Part shown: piece after piece, positions 1-9,144 of the stretch
Position numbering within the stretch: the stretch's first letter is position 1
How the letters are laid out: each line of letters starts with the position of its first letter
Source of the DNA: Candidatus Methylumidiphilus alinenensis
GTDB taxonomy: Bacteria; Pseudomonadota; Gammaproteobacteria; Methylococcales; Methylococcaceae
Assembly: GCA_003242955.1 (NCBI GenBank)
Contig: QJPH01000470.1
Location: forward strand, 1-33,064
Length of the DNA stretch: 33,064 nt
Direction: 5' to 3'
Translations under genes and position numbers: made by a program
Notes under the pieces: generated by a model
Told to the model about the DNA's origin: nothing
The model's database searches: none
The model's input: the letters and a program-made list of their open reading frames with translations, nothing else

Positions 1-70
1 CTGAACGTTTGAGGGAATGCAAAAGGATTGGGACTACCCGGATTGATATTTTTGAATCGAATTTCCTGCT

Positions 71-125
71 TAGGGGCGGGTTCCAAACCCGCCCTTATTA
101 ATCTTTGCAAAAATTAGAATTGCTG
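71..125. repeat. Partial copy of the GGGCGGGTT / AGAATTGCTG inverted-repeat element
   Basis: This stretch matches the right arm of the full element at 5044-5207: a hairpin-forming core (GGGCGGGTTCCAAACCCGCCC, positions 75-95) followed by a degenerate version of the TTGCCAAAATGAGAATTGCTG end. No left arm is visible in the window. It lies just beyond the stop codon of the minus-strand ATPase gene, so its hairpin could also help terminate that transcript, although there is no clear T-run. Positions 1-70 show nothing I can name. One open frame runs from base 3 to about 110 but ends inside the repeat and has no recognisable similarity. Confidence 0.6.
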
Positions 126-172
126 GGCGGTTATGTGATCCGGTCACTGGACTATGGGGATGATCCTGTTCA

Positions 173-3100
173 TCAGCAGTAAACAATGTTCACGTTTTCT
201 CCAAATATCTCCTTAACTTTAGGGGTCAAGTGATCATGGTGGCTTAGAAAGATGACCTGAGTTTTTTCAGATAGTTTTGCGAGAGCCTCCAACCCGGCTT
301 TTGACCGGTCATCATCGTAATTGATAAAAAGATCGTCTGCGATGAACGGCAAAGGCAAGGACTGTTCAAGGTGGAGTTCCAAGGCGGCAAGTCGGAGCGC
401 TAGATAGAGTTGATCCCGTGTCCCGTCACTCATCCCCGCTATGCCGACTAGCCTTCCATCAGGACGTAAGCCTTCCAAGGCTAGGGGTTCGCGCTCATAA
501 TCAACCCGCAACCTTTGGAAAGAACCCAAAGTCAGCTTTGAAAACAAGGCGCTGGTTTGTTCCAACAAGGGGCCTTGTTTGTCTTCGCGATAACGGTCAA
601 TGGACCAGCGTAGCAAGCGAGCTGCGGTAGCCACTTTGAGATAGCGTTCGGCCGCATCCGACATTTGGGCAATCGCCTCTTGGCGTTTCGCTTCGGCTTG
701 TGCAGCGGCATCCGATCCCCCGATGTCTGACAACGCCCGTTGTGCATCGGCGAGTTCCGCAGAAAGCATATTTTGAAGAGTGACCGTTTTGTCCAATTCA
801 TCATCCGTTTGGGCCAGTTCAGCCGCAAGCTGGGTCAAATCTTCGGCATCGGTTTCAACTTCGATTTGTGCCCGACTCAGACCATCCCCACCGTCTAGGA
901 GGCTGGCCTTGGCTTTTGTCATATCCCCTTGCAACTGTCGCAGCCTGTCTGACCGGGCAACCGCTTCGTTTAACGAGTCCATCGTGGCAACCTTCGCTTG
1001 TTCAATGAGGGGTTGCACCTGGGCCTCAGCCGTTCCTATCGCTTCTTGGGCATTCCTCACTTGCTCGTTCGCCACTCGCAGGGAATCTCGCAAACGTTTG
1101 GCTTCTTGTTGGGACTCGCGGGCTTGGTTAAGCCTGTTTGCCAATTCGAGTATTATTTGAAAAGACGCCTGATGACTGAGTCCTGGAGCGACCTTTAACG
1201 CAAGCTCTTGCGCTTGGGCGGATAATCTCTGCAAATCCGCGCTCATTGCGTCTATTCGCTCAATACGCTTATTCTGGATTTCACCTAGATTATTTTCAAT
1301 TTTCCCAATGATCTCCAAAGCACCTTCGACGGTTCCAATCTCGCTATTAGGGGGCAATCCGGCTTTGGCGAGGGCCTCAGTCCATGCCCCCGTCCAACGG
1401 TTCAACTCGGCTTGGGCATTATTCGCATTCTGTCGCAAGGTCTCGACCAATGTTTGCGAGGTGCGCAGTTGGTCGCTTAGGGTTTGCTGGCGGGCTTTCG
1501 CGGCATCCACGTTTTGGATGAAATTTTGTGCCTGAATGCGGAAGGCTTGCAAACTATCGGAATCTGAAATGGCAAGGCCCGACTCACTCAAGGACTCGGC
1601 CAATTTACGCTTAGATTCCAAGATAATTTTTTCCATGTTTTCAATGCCAAGCTGGGCATCCTGGCAAGCGGTTTCCGCATTCAGCGTTTTTTCCCTCTTG
1701 ACCAGCCAGTCGGCGATGTTTTCCAAAGCCATGTCCGGCAGGCCAAGGTTTGTGGTCATTTTATGCCATTGGGCATGCAATTGCTCAAGTTGACCATCCC
1801 AATCGACAAGCTGTTTCTCTATCCCTGATAATATTTGCCTCTCCCTATCCAGTTGATGCGTCAAACTTTGTAGCTCGGTGGCATCTTCCACATTGTCTAG
1901 CAGCCTATCGGCCACTTCGTCAGCCTGCAAGATCAGGGTTTCAAAATGTTGGGCGCTTTGTTGGAAGTCAACCTCACCCGCCTTAATGGATTGCCATGAG
2001 GCATCTCTAAAACTTCGGGCAATCGAAACATCTTCCCGGGTCGTAAGATGATGAAGCTCTTTGAACTGCGATATTTTCAACTCAAGCGTGGCAATTTCTG
2101 CCCTTTGTTCTTCACGCCGATTTCCCTTCTCCTTGTGCTCAGCAAGCAGAGACTGCCGAGTATTCGCCAATTCCGTGAGCATTTGCTGGCTAGGCGGTTG
2201 CATGGCCCTTAATTCTGCAAAAGGCTTGCGCCATTTTCCCAAGGCTTGTTGGGCAATTTCCAAAGACGATTGGGCTTTGTTGACAGCCTGTTGAAGCCCA
2301 CGCAAGCTTGCTTCGTAATCCCCAAGAGAACTAGCGCTTGCCAAGGCCGCCCGCAGGGAAGGCTTGACTTCCATCAAAGGCAAACTGTCCAGTTGCCCGG
2401 AAAGCGTTTCGATTTCCGACCGTTTGGCTTCTTCCGCTTGCTTGGCAGACTGCAATCCCCGCGCTATGCCGCCGCGCTCACGGGCAAGTTGCCCTAGTTC
2501 ACGCCGTAAAAGCAATGTGGGCAGACGTTTGGCAAGGGATTCCTCAGACTCTGCCTGCCAGCCAAGTTGGCTACAAAGTTCACCCGTGCTGTGCCAGAGG
2601 GTGGCTATATCCCGTTTGCCATCTTCAATATCGTGTTCATAGCCTCGGTATTGGAGACGGAGTTGGTCGAGTCTTGTGATGTCGCCGGCCTGTTCAAGCA
2701 CAATCTGATCCAGCGTAATCTTTCCTAGCTCATCTTTGAGTTTTTCAGCATATTCAGTTCGCAATCCCAACAGTTGCTTTGCTTTAGCCAGTTCCGAAGC
2801 CGCCTTTTCTAGTGTGGTCGCGGCATCCGACGGCAGTTCAATGACTTCCCCCAATTCTGCCAATTGCTGCTCTATCTCCCTAAGGGCCATTAGGTGGGGG
2901 GCCAAACGCCGCACACGCTGTAATCGCTCGCTTTTGCCTTTAAATTGCCGGTGGCGTTCACGCTCGGTTGCCAAGCTTGCTTGGAGTGTTTCTGCCTTTT
3001 GATGGGCTTCCGACCAAACTTTTGTGCGGACAGTCGCGTCTTTCAAGGCGGTAGTGGCCTTGTCGAGTTGGTCGGCGGCGATGTAATAAACCCTGTCGGC

Positions 3101-3631
3101 AGCCTTTCGGGGTGCCCAAAGTTTGTCAGCCTCCACCTTTAGCGCATCCCTGATTTTGCCCAAGCTGGATATGCCGGCTGCCGATTGAAACAGGATTTGC
3201 CCGACATCATTTTCTGCATTCAGGATGCTGTTGCCCCCTTGCACCAAACGGGTGTGGTCGAGTCCAAACATCTGGTCAAAGAATTTTCTGTCGGCGGTTC
3301 CCAAAAATGGGGTTAGGGCTGAATCCGCCAGCACGGCATCCGTTATAGAACGTAGCGTCTGCTTTTGAGCTTTTGCTCGCTGGAAGTCCATGCAACCCGA
3401 TTGGTTGCTGACAGAAGCACCGAGACGCAGTTCGTTGAGAGGGTGAATGAAATTATATGGCGAACGGGTTTCTATGCCAAACAGCAAATCTAGAATGGCC
3501 GAACGCAGGGTGGACTTGCCCGCTTCATTGGGGCCGACAATCAGGTGAAAGTCATGTTCCGCAACTGGAAAACTGATGGAACGGTCGGTAAATTTGCCGT
3601 ATTTGATAAGGTCTAGCCGGTCGAAACGCAT
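173..3631 (-). CDS. YhaN/SbcC-like SMC-family ATPase
   Basis: This is a large ABC-type ATPase of the Rad50/SbcC superfamily, closest in layout to Bacillus YhaN. Such proteins pair with an SbcD/Mre11-like nuclease in the handling of DNA ends. Numbered from the ATG at 3631 (1152 aa), the N-terminus has Walker A GPNEAGKST at about 33-41. A very long Gln/Glu/Ala-rich coiled-coil region follows. The C-terminal half-ATPase has the signature SDGTRDQLYLALR near 1068, Walker B with FIADD near 1096, and the H-loop SHH near 1130. A GTG at 3640 would overlap the upstream TGA. I prefer the ATG because a GGAG motif sits about 8 nt before it and the family usually begins MRF. The nuclease gene ends 5 nt upstream, so translation is probably coupled. 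The family call is firm; the substrate cannot be read from sequence. Confidence 0.9.
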   Translation of the reverse strand: MRFDRLDLIKYGKFTDRSISFPVAEHDFHLIVGPNEAGKSTLRSAILDLLFGIETRSPYNFIHPLNELRLGASVSNQSGCMDFQRAKAQKQTLRSITDAVLADSALTPFLGTADRKFFDQMFGLDHTRLVQGGNSILNAENDVGQILFQSAAGISSLGKIRDALKVEADKLWAPRKAADRVYYIAADQLDKATTALKDATVRTKVWSEAHQKAETLQASLATERERHRQFKGKSERLQRVRRLAPHLMALREIEQQLAELGEVIELPSDAATTLEKAASELAKAKQLLGLRTEYAEKLKDELGKITLDQIVLEQAGDITRLDQLRLQYRGYEHDIEDGKRDIATLWHSTGELCSQLGWQAESEESLAKRLPTLLLRRELGQLARERGGIARGLQSAKQAEEAKRSEIETLSGQLDSLPLMEVKPSLRAALASASSLGDYEASLRGLQQAVNKAQSSLEIAQQALGKWRKPFAELRAMQPPSQQMLTELANTRQSLLAEHKEKGNRREEQRAEIATLELKISQFKELHHLTTREDVSIARSFRDASWQSIKAGEVDFQQSAQHFETLILQADEVADRLLDNVEDATELQSLTHQLDRERQILSGIEKQLVDWDGQLEQLHAQWHKMTTNLGLPDMALENIADWLVKREKTLNAETACQDAQLGIENMEKIILESKRKLAESLSESGLAISDSDSLQAFRIQAQNFIQNVDAAKARQQTLSDQLRTSQTLVETLRQNANNAQAELNRWTGAWTEALAKAGLPPNSEIGTVEGALEIIGKIENNLGEIQNKRIERIDAMSADLQRLSAQAQELALKVAPGLSHQASFQIILELANRLNQARESQQEAKRLRDSLRVANEQVRNAQEAIGTAEAQVQPLIEQAKVATMDSLNEAVARSDRLRQLQGDMTKAKASLLDGGDGLSRAQIEVETDAEDLTQLAAELAQTDDELDKTVTLQNMLSAELADAQRALSDIGGSDAAAQAEAKRQEAIAQMSDAAERYLKVATAARLLRWSIDRYREDKQGPLLEQTSALFSKLTLGSFQRLRVDYEREPLALEGLRPDGRLVGIAGMSDGTRDQLYLALRLAALELHLEQSLPLPFIADDLFINYDDDRSKAGLEALAKLSEKTQVIFLSHHDHLTPKVKEIFGENVNIVYC

Positions 3632-3636
3632 GACAG

Positions 3637-4893
3637 TCACTCCACATTGGCCAGATAAGCAAGCAACCCGGAACGTGCCTCGCGCACCAAACCAGCCACA
3701 TCCCCTACACGGATATCGCCGAAATAAGGAACAGAGGATTGCAACTCCAACGGTGCCTTGTTGACTAAGGGCAAAAGCTCTTCTTGTAGAATTTTTATAA
3801 AGTCAGGATCGGTTTCAGCAGACTCCAAAAAGGTTTGAAGGTCAGCAAGCGCATCTGCCCGCGCTTTTATTGCTTCGCTTACATCCACCGCCGAGGTGGC
3901 AATCCTTACCTTCTCAATCCAAAGCCGCTCCGGCCCAATGGCAGCCGCCAATGCCAATACCTCGGCACGCAATTGATTTTCCATCCCAAAAAGCTCCCCG
4001 TGGGCAGACGTATTGCCAGTGAGCACTATTCTTAAAACGACGGGCTTGTCGGAGGGAGAGTTCAGAATGGCCCCCTCTAACTCATTTCGAATGCAGCGAA
4101 CAACGTCCGATAGCGAATTGCAAATGGACACATCCACGCTGAGAATTTGCCAGCGGAGTACATCGACCAACAAACGCTCAACCTGCCTTACGCCGGATTC
4201 ATCGGCAGTGACCAGAACTGCCCCGCGAGGCCCGGTTTCCCGAATGTGACGTCCTTGAAGGTTGCCCGGAAATACGACCGTTGCAGAGCCGTCCCATTTT
4301 TTGAATTCATGGACATGACCCAAGGCCCAATACTGGTAAGCCTTGGCGTGAAGCTCGTCGAGACTGCAGGGCGCATAATTTGCGTGGGCCGAACTGCCCT
4401 CTAGAGCCGTGTGAAGAACACCTATGTTGAAATAGCCCGGTATTGGCTTGGGATAACCCGTGGCTAGGTTTTCAGTGGTCTCCTTTTCTTTGAAACTGCG
4501 CCCATGAAGGGCCACCTTAAGGTGGTCAATATGAAATGTGTTTGGTTTTCGGGTTTCGAAAGTAAAGACATTGTCGGGAAATTGTAGTTTTTTGGTCATT
4601 TCACTTTCGGCATCATGGTTGCCGAACAACAGATAAACGGGGATGCCTGCCCTTTTCAACCTGCCCATTTCACGACAGAAAAAAATGCCCGTGTTGTGGT
4701 CTTTCCACGTCCCATCATACAGGTCTCCGGCAATGACCATGAAGTCAACTTTTTGCTCTACGGCTTCGTTGACCAAATTCACAAAAGCATCGCGGGTCGC
4801 CATGCGAAGCATCTCGGTTGGGGCATCTGCGTAAGCACTCAAGCCTGTTAGCGGACTGTCTAGGTGGATGTCAGCAGTATGAATGAATCTCAC
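3637..4893 (-). CDS. YhaO/SbcD-like metallophosphoesterase, DNA repair exonuclease
   Basis: This is a calcineurin-like phosphoesterase of the Mre11/SbcD/YhaO group, 418 aa. All binuclear-metal motifs are present in order: D8-x-H10 (TADIHLDSP), GDLYD at 56-60, GNHD at 91-94, H161 in VLHTALEG, and GHVH at 192-195. The C-terminal ~200 residues form the usual capping and partner-binding part, without strong motifs. The start codon is GTG at 4893, with AGGTGAGGG a few bases upstream as ribosome binding site. Starting here gives the canonical MRFIHTADIHLDSP N-terminus. It is the first gene of a two-gene operon with the ATPase, and its stop lies next to the ATPase start. The pair is expected to act as an ATP-gated nuclease in the cytoplasm on DNA ends or hairpins. 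Confidence 0.92.
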   Translation of the reverse strand: MRFIHTADIHLDSPLTGLSAYADAPTEMLRMATRDAFVNLVNEAVEQKVDFMVIAGDLYDGTWKDHNTGIFFCREMGRLKRAGIPVYLLFGNHDAESEMTKKLQFPDNVFTFETRKPNTFHIDHLKVALHGRSFKEKETTENLATGYPKPIPGYFNIGVLHTALEGSSAHANYAPCSLDELHAKAYQYWALGHVHEFKKWDGSATVVFPGNLQGRHIRETGPRGAVLVTADESGVRQVERLLVDVLRWQILSVDVSICNSLSDVVRCIRNELEGAILNSPSDKPVVLRIVLTGNTSAHGELFGMENQLRAEVLALAAAIGPERLWIEKVRIATSAVDVSEAIKARADALADLQTFLESAETDPDFIKILQEELLPLVNKAPLELQSSVPYFGDIRVGDVAGLVREARSGLLAYLANVE

Positions 4894-5043
4894 GGACCCT
4901 CACCTTTTGTTTAATTCTCACTGTTGATAATCTTGTTCTAGCAAAACCAACTTGATCCAATCTAAATTCTCCTCTGCGTATGCGCTAGATAGACATTGAC
5001 TTCCACAGCAATCGCCAAACAAGCAAGCGGCATGCCTACGGTC

Positions 5044-5207
5044 GGCAATTCTCATTTTGAACAAAACCGGGCGGGTTTGGAACCCGCCCCTACGAATCGA
5101 TGTCCCGTGTCCTGTTTATAATGCATTGATAATTTTTAATTAAATTTACTGCGTAGGGGCGGGTTCCAAACCCGCCCTTTAACCCTTTGCCAAAATGAGA
5201 ATTGCTG
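5044..5207. repeat. MITE-like element A, full copy (ends GCAATTCTCATTTTG)
   Basis: Two arms are inverted copies of each other. Each runs GCAATTCTCATTTTG, a short spacer, then GGGCGGGTTTGGAACCCGCC and CCTAC, and the arms face each other across about 60 AT-rich bases. Each arm also holds its own small palindrome (GGCGGGTTTGGAACCCGCC). There is no room for a protein, so this is a non-autonomous palindromic element. I see no convincing target duplication. Related solo ends occur at 10804-10820, 13423-13439 and, more degenerate, 16338-16354; a half copy is at 71-125. Confidence 0.8.
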
Positions 5208-5435
5208 CCCTGCGGCGGCACTGGAAAAGGTAAGGTCAGCCCAATCAGCAACAAATACAATATGCCAAGCAGGGCGAAAAAGCCATACCGATGCGCCAGC
5301 GGGCTTGAATGCTGCAAAAACATCGCCAACGAAACCGGCAAAACCGTCTACCCACTCAAACATGGACTGTTTGACGATTATCTGATCCGGCAACTGAAAA
5401 ATCGACTCTCAAAATGGAGTTTGCGTAAGTCCTGA
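5202..5435. other. Gap with possible decayed gene fragment, unassigned
   Basis: Overlapping open frames exist on both strands and none is convincing. On the minus strand, one frame (about 5205-5341) encodes a hydrophobic stretch (FALLGILYLLLIGLTLPFPV) that runs straight into the end of the palindromic element at 5207. That would suit a membrane-protein gene truncated by the element. On the plus strand, another frame ends at 5435 with no recognisable motif. Nothing identifies the original gene. The rest of the gap, to about 5610, is AT-rich with no feature I can support. Confidence 0.2.
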
Positions 5436-5611
5436 CAATGTGGTTTCATAGTCAAATAATTCGGTTTTGATCGGTTTTTTATTCGCAGTTGATGCGGTTT
5501 GAGAAATGCCTTGTTTGCGGTTTTGACGAATTTTGTTTGTAGTTCGCTACATATAACTGTACCAGGTCGTCCGCGAAGTCTACAGGAAATGGCTGGCAGT
5601 TGTGAGGAATG

Positions 5612-5748
5612 GTGCGCTATGGGTGCGATTAAACGTGATGCGGGAGTGCAAGGCCTGCCTTGCTAGAGCATCTAAAGGCAAGGCAGGCCTTGCACTCCGT
5701 GTATAACCCGGTTCTTCTGCATCACTTTTAATCGCACCCGTGCGCTAT
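5612..5748. mobile_element. MITE-like element C with perfect 9-bp target duplication
   Basis: The element at 5621-5739 has 21-bp terminal inverted repeats beginning GGGTGCGATTAAA and differing at one position (GGGTGCGATTAAACGTGATGC against GGGTGCGATTAAAAGTGATGC after reverse complementing). Inside is a second inverted repeat, GAGTGCAAGGCCTGCCTTG, with its mirror. The 9 bases on either side are identical: GTGCGCTAT at 5612-5620 and at 5740-5748. This is a clean target-site duplication, showing transposition of a 119-bp non-autonomous element. The right end lies about 60 bp before the next gene, so the element may have altered its promoter. Confidence 0.85.
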
Positions 5749-5807
5749 TAATTGCTTTGGTTAATCATGTGAAAACTTTTTTTGTACCTATACCCTGAGA
5801 GGTGATT

Positions 5808-6206
5808 ATGAGTATTAAACCTTCGGAAGTGAATGCGTTTTTTTTGGGGTCAACCACCGTCAAGGGGTTGGCACTTCAGGCCTTTATTGCGTGTTACATT
5901 GGGGCGAGCCGAAAAAACGGTGACGCTTGGGGGAAAGTCACGAATGATGATTTGGTTGCCGTGGCTGACGAGACTCGCTACAGCAAGGTTCTGTCTGCGA
6001 ACCCCACCATCTTTTGGGATGCGCTGAGGGATCCCTTGTTCAGCGTTTGGTTTGAAACCGAACGAAAAAATGGGGTGCAGCAGTTCTCAGCCAAGGCGGG
6101 GAATGTGGAAATTCACCATCTTAGCGGTGGGAGTGAGAAAACCCCATCCAACTTGCTTGGATGGCTACGGGACTACGTCGCCTCCGATTCCGACGCTAAA
6201 GGCTAA
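5808..6206 (+). CDS. Hypothetical protein, 132 aa
   Basis: This is a small soluble protein I do not recognise. The ATG at 5808 is chosen because AGAGGTG lies just upstream; a GTG two codons earlier falls inside that motif. The protein starts MSIKPSEVNAFFLGS and is of mixed composition, with no signal peptide, membrane helix or cysteine motif. It has aromatic-rich central segments (IFWDALRDPLFSVWFETERK) and a Gly/Ser turn before a C-terminal helix (NLLGWLRDYVASD). It stands alone between a transposed repeat and a non-coding stretch. A strong hairpin begins 13 bp after the stop. Coding status rests on the ribosome binding site and the even composition. Confidence 0.6.
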   Translation: MSIKPSEVNAFFLGSTTVKGLALQAFIACYIGASRKNGDAWGKVTNDDLVAVADETRYSKVLSANPTIFWDALRDPLFSVWFETERKNGVQQFSAKAGNVEIHHLSGGSEKTPSNLLGWLRDYVASDSDAKG

Positions 6207-6218
6207 ACAGGGTTCTAA

Positions 6219-6242
6219 GCGCCGAAACAGAACTTTCGGCGC
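6219..6242 (+). terminator. Hairpin after the 132-aa gene
   Basis: A perfect 9-bp stem (GCGCCGAAA with TTTCGGCGC) with a 6-base loop begins 13 bp after the stop codon. No T-run follows, so it is either a weak or Rho-assisted terminator or an mRNA-stabilising hairpin. Confidence 0.45.
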
Positions 6243-6792
6243 GGTTCAAATCAGGTTGACACTTTTGCCGGGATCAGGGGGAAGAACCAAGAGTCAGGCG
6301 AGTTGTTTACGCGAGTTTGTTCATCTGGGTTAATCGAAGTCCCTAAACTTCCATCATTGAAGCAAGCGTTTTCCGCGCCCGGCGAATCGCCGGGCGTACT
6401 TTTCTATATCCCGGTGACCGAGGCTTGACCAACAAGCTGGTGCGCATGTCCCCACAATTACTTCTTCCCCCGCCATCAGTTGGGCCAAGGGTATTTAGAT
6501 CTGCCCCGCTCTTCTTCCTGAATCACCGCACCTTCGCACGAACCGAGCACCCCGAGCACGTGGGCAAAAGCCCAGCGGAATTCATGAGTGCTTTAACCGT
6601 TCCACTGCACCCTAGACCCCATATACCGGCGTAGCCCAGACCATCCGCATACGCGGGGGCGAGCGGGTGGAGGTTATTGTGAGCAGCCCCCCGTCGGTAA
6701 TATTACCTTTAATTTATATAGCAATCGTTGCAGAATGATCCACAAGAATAGCTGGATTTAGCACTAACACAAACTATAGAGAAGTCATCTCA
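6243..6792. other. Non-coding gap with one palindrome
   Basis: About 550 bp without a gene I can support. It holds a strong palindrome at 6377-6397 (CGCCCGGCGA facing TCGCCGGGCG), which resembles dispersed REP-type hairpins. The short plus-strand open frame at 6425-6634 is Pro-rich, has no ribosome binding site and matches nothing I know. The last 90 bp before the next gene are AT-rich and presumably hold its promoter, but no clear -35/-10 pair stands out. Confidence 0.4.
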
Positions 6793-9120
6793 ATGAAATC
6801 AATATATTGTATTCAGAGAACCTCACAGCGGGAAAACCACTGGGTACGCCGTTTCTTTGGCGGACTTCCGGCTACAGTCATGTTGTTGGGCTTGATATTG
6901 TCCTGCAACAGCGCTTCCGCCGCTATTGGCCAGCTTTCCTCCTTAGTCGTCGCAAATCTTAGTCCGGCGTTTGACCCGTCGGTGACGCAGTACACCATCC
7001 CTAAGACCAGTTCCTGTTCGACACCGGTCACTGCCACCTTGGCGAACCCAACGGCCAATAGCAAACTTTACGTTGCCAACAACCCCGCCACTAGCGGTTC
7101 CAAGATCAACGCTTGGTATTGCAGCGGCGACGGCACCATTCAAATTGTAATTTATAATGTGTGGACGGAAGTGGGCCGTTACACCATCACACCTGTGCAA
7201 CAAGCACCGCCACCGCCGCCAATCCCGCCCGTGAGCGGGAAACTCACCGGACTCAACATTGCCAATCTCACCCCGGCCTTCGATCCGAATGTCACGCAAT
7301 ATACCGTCCCCCTCCTGCCGACTAGTTGTTCGGTTCCGACCGCCGTCACCGTGGCCGACCCGACCAACCCCAACCTCAAGCTCTACATTTCCAGCAACCC
7401 AACCACCAGCGGTGCCACCGTCAATGCCTGGGTGTGTGGCAACCAGCCTAGTATCGATATTGTGATTTATGATGAGTGGACAGTAGTCGGTCATTATGTG
7501 GTGACACCTGTAATCGCACAGGCTCCCCCCTCCTCAGGCTCAGGAGGCTCAACGACAGGCACAGGTTCGGGTTCAAGCTCAGGCTCAACGACTCCCCCGC
7601 CTCCGGCGATAGCCAACCCGCCAACAGAACAAATTCCCGCCACCCCGCCTCCGCCACTGACTCTCCCTGCGACATCCCCTGTGGGCAAAGCCAGCGCAGT
7701 GCGTTTCTTGGGCCAAGCCACATTCGGCCCCACGCCTACAGACATCGCTACCGTGCAGGCGGTCGGTTTGCCTTATTGGATGACCCAACAATACAACCTG
7801 CCGATGACGGTGATTCCCGATGGACTGAACACTAACCAAGTGATGAGCCAATTATTCGCCAATATGGCCAATGCGCCCGACGAATTGCGCCAGCGCATGG
7901 TGTTCGCGTTAAGCCAAATCTTCGTGGTTTCGACCAATAAAAATGTCAACGGCGATGAACTGATACCCTGGGTCACGTTGCTTGAGCGCAATGCCTTCGG
8001 CAATTTCCGCACCCTATTGAAAGAAGTAACTTTTAGCCCGACTATGGGCAAATATCTGGATTTGGCCAATAGCATGAGGGCCACGGCGAGTACCTCGCCC
8101 AACGAAAACTATCCCCGCGAAGTGATGCAGTTGTTCACGATAGGCATCAACCACTTAAACCAAGACGGCAGCACTAAGCTAGACGCACTAGGCCAGCCTA
8201 TCCCGACTTACGATCAAACTACCGTGCGTGAAATGGCCCGCGCACTGACCGGCCTGACCTATCCCACCGCGCTGGGGAATACGCCCCAGACCAACAACTG
8301 GGAATATTTTGTCGGCTTGATGGAATACCGGCAAAGCAATCATGACACGGGAACCAAGACTTTGCTGAACGGAACTGTGCTGCCGGCAAACCAGAGCGTG
8401 AAGCAAGATATCGATGCGGTGATTGACAATCTTTTCCAGCATCCCAACACCGCCCCCTTCATTGCCACACGGCTGATCCGCACACTAGTGAAAAGCAACC
8501 CCAGCCCAGCCTACATCCAACGTGTGGCCAATGTGTTTGTGGATAACGGACATGGTGTGCGAGGCGATTTGTGGGCGGTGTTGACGGCGATTGTCACCGA
8601 TGCCGAAGCACAGGCCGCGCCTTCGACCCAAACTGGCCATTTAAAAGACCCAGTCATCCATGTGCTTAACTTGTGCCGAGCCTTGGGGGCGCAGGTCACT
8701 GACCCCAGCCAATTCCTATACATTTTCCGCAATTTGGGCGAACAAGTGCTGTCGCCCGACACGGTGTTTAGTTTTTATTCACCTTTGGCCCCCTTGCCTG
8801 GAAACCCTGGGCTGTATGGTCCAGAATTCCAAATAGACTCGCCGGGGCTGGCCATTCAACGCGCCAACTTCATCTATCAAATCCTAACTGGGCAGATTGG
8901 CTCGGCTTTGACCGTCAATCTGACACCTTTCACCTCACTGGCTGGCAACCCCTCCGCCTTGGTCGAGCAAGTCAATCAGACATTGTTCCAAGGCAGTATG
9001 TCGGACGGGCTGCGCCAAGTTTTACTGTCGGTGGTAGGCACAGGCTATGATGCCACCGCCAAGGCCCAGATCGCGTTGTATTTCGCGGCGATTTCCAGCG
9101 AATATTCCGTGCAACCTTAA
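6793..9120 (+). CDS. Exported DUF1800 protein with two N-terminal cadherin-like sandwich repeats
   Basis: This is a 775-aa secreted protein. An N-terminal signal peptide has a long charged n-region, then the hydrophobic ATVMLLGLILSCNSASA, with cleavage likely after ASA near residue 44. Two homologous ~95-residue repeats follow (about 46-135 and 149-240). Each has the pattern LTPAFDPNVTQYTVP, a Cys near its start and another near NAW-x-C, and ends in YTITPV-like strands; this resembles the cadherin-like beta-sandwich family. A Gly/Ser then Pro-rich linker (about 244-292) leads to a DUF1800 domain that starts at RFLGQATFGPT and contains NYPREVMQLFTIG, EMARALTG and HDTGTKTLL. The DUF1501 gene begins 24 bp downstream, and this pairing is widespread in bacteria. 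The biochemical function of DUF1800 is not established. The start codon has only a weak upstream AGAG. Confidence 0.88.
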   Translation: MKSIYCIQRTSQRENHWVRRFFGGLPATVMLLGLILSCNSASAAIGQLSSLVVANLSPAFDPSVTQYTIPKTSSCSTPVTATLANPTANSKLYVANNPATSGSKINAWYCSGDGTIQIVIYNVWTEVGRYTITPVQQAPPPPPIPPVSGKLTGLNIANLTPAFDPNVTQYTVPLLPTSCSVPTAVTVADPTNPNLKLYISSNPTTSGATVNAWVCGNQPSIDIVIYDEWTVVGHYVVTPVIAQAPPSSGSGGSTTGTGSGSSSGSTTPPPPAIANPPTEQIPATPPPPLTLPATSPVGKASAVRFLGQATFGPTPTDIATVQAVGLPYWMTQQYNLPMTVIPDGLNTNQVMSQLFANMANAPDELRQRMVFALSQIFVVSTNKNVNGDELIPWVTLLERNAFGNFRTLLKEVTFSPTMGKYLDLANSMRATASTSPNENYPREVMQLFTIGINHLNQDGSTKLDALGQPIPTYDQTTVREMARALTGLTYPTALGNTPQTNNWEYFVGLMEYRQSNHDTGTKTLLNGTVLPANQSVKQDIDAVIDNLFQHPNTAPFIATRLIRTLVKSNPSPAYIQRVANVFVDNGHGVRGDLWAVLTAIVTDAEAQAAPSTQTGHLKDPVIHVLNLCRALGAQVTDPSQFLYIFRNLGEQVLSPDTVFSFYSPLAPLPGNPGLYGPEFQIDSPGLAIQRANFIYQILTGQIGSALTVNLTPFTSLAGNPSALVEQVNQTLFQGSMSDGLRQVLLSVVGTGYDATAKAQIALYFAAISSEYSVQP

Positions 9121-9144
9121 CCCCAACCCTAAAGAGAAATCGCC

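Noticed and set aside
3..110. Open frame at the left edge that could be the C-terminus of an upstream gene
   Set aside because: It ends inside a repeat element, is only about 35 codons long and shows no recognisable motif, so it cannot be told from chance.
5621..5739. CRISPR-like repeat or small RNA gene
   Set aside because: There is only one pair of mirror-image arms and no repeated spacer structure. The flanking 9-bp duplication identifies a transposed element.
6425..6634. 69-codon plus-strand frame in the gap before the DUF1800 gene
   Set aside because: It is Pro-rich, has no ribosome binding site and no similarity I can name.
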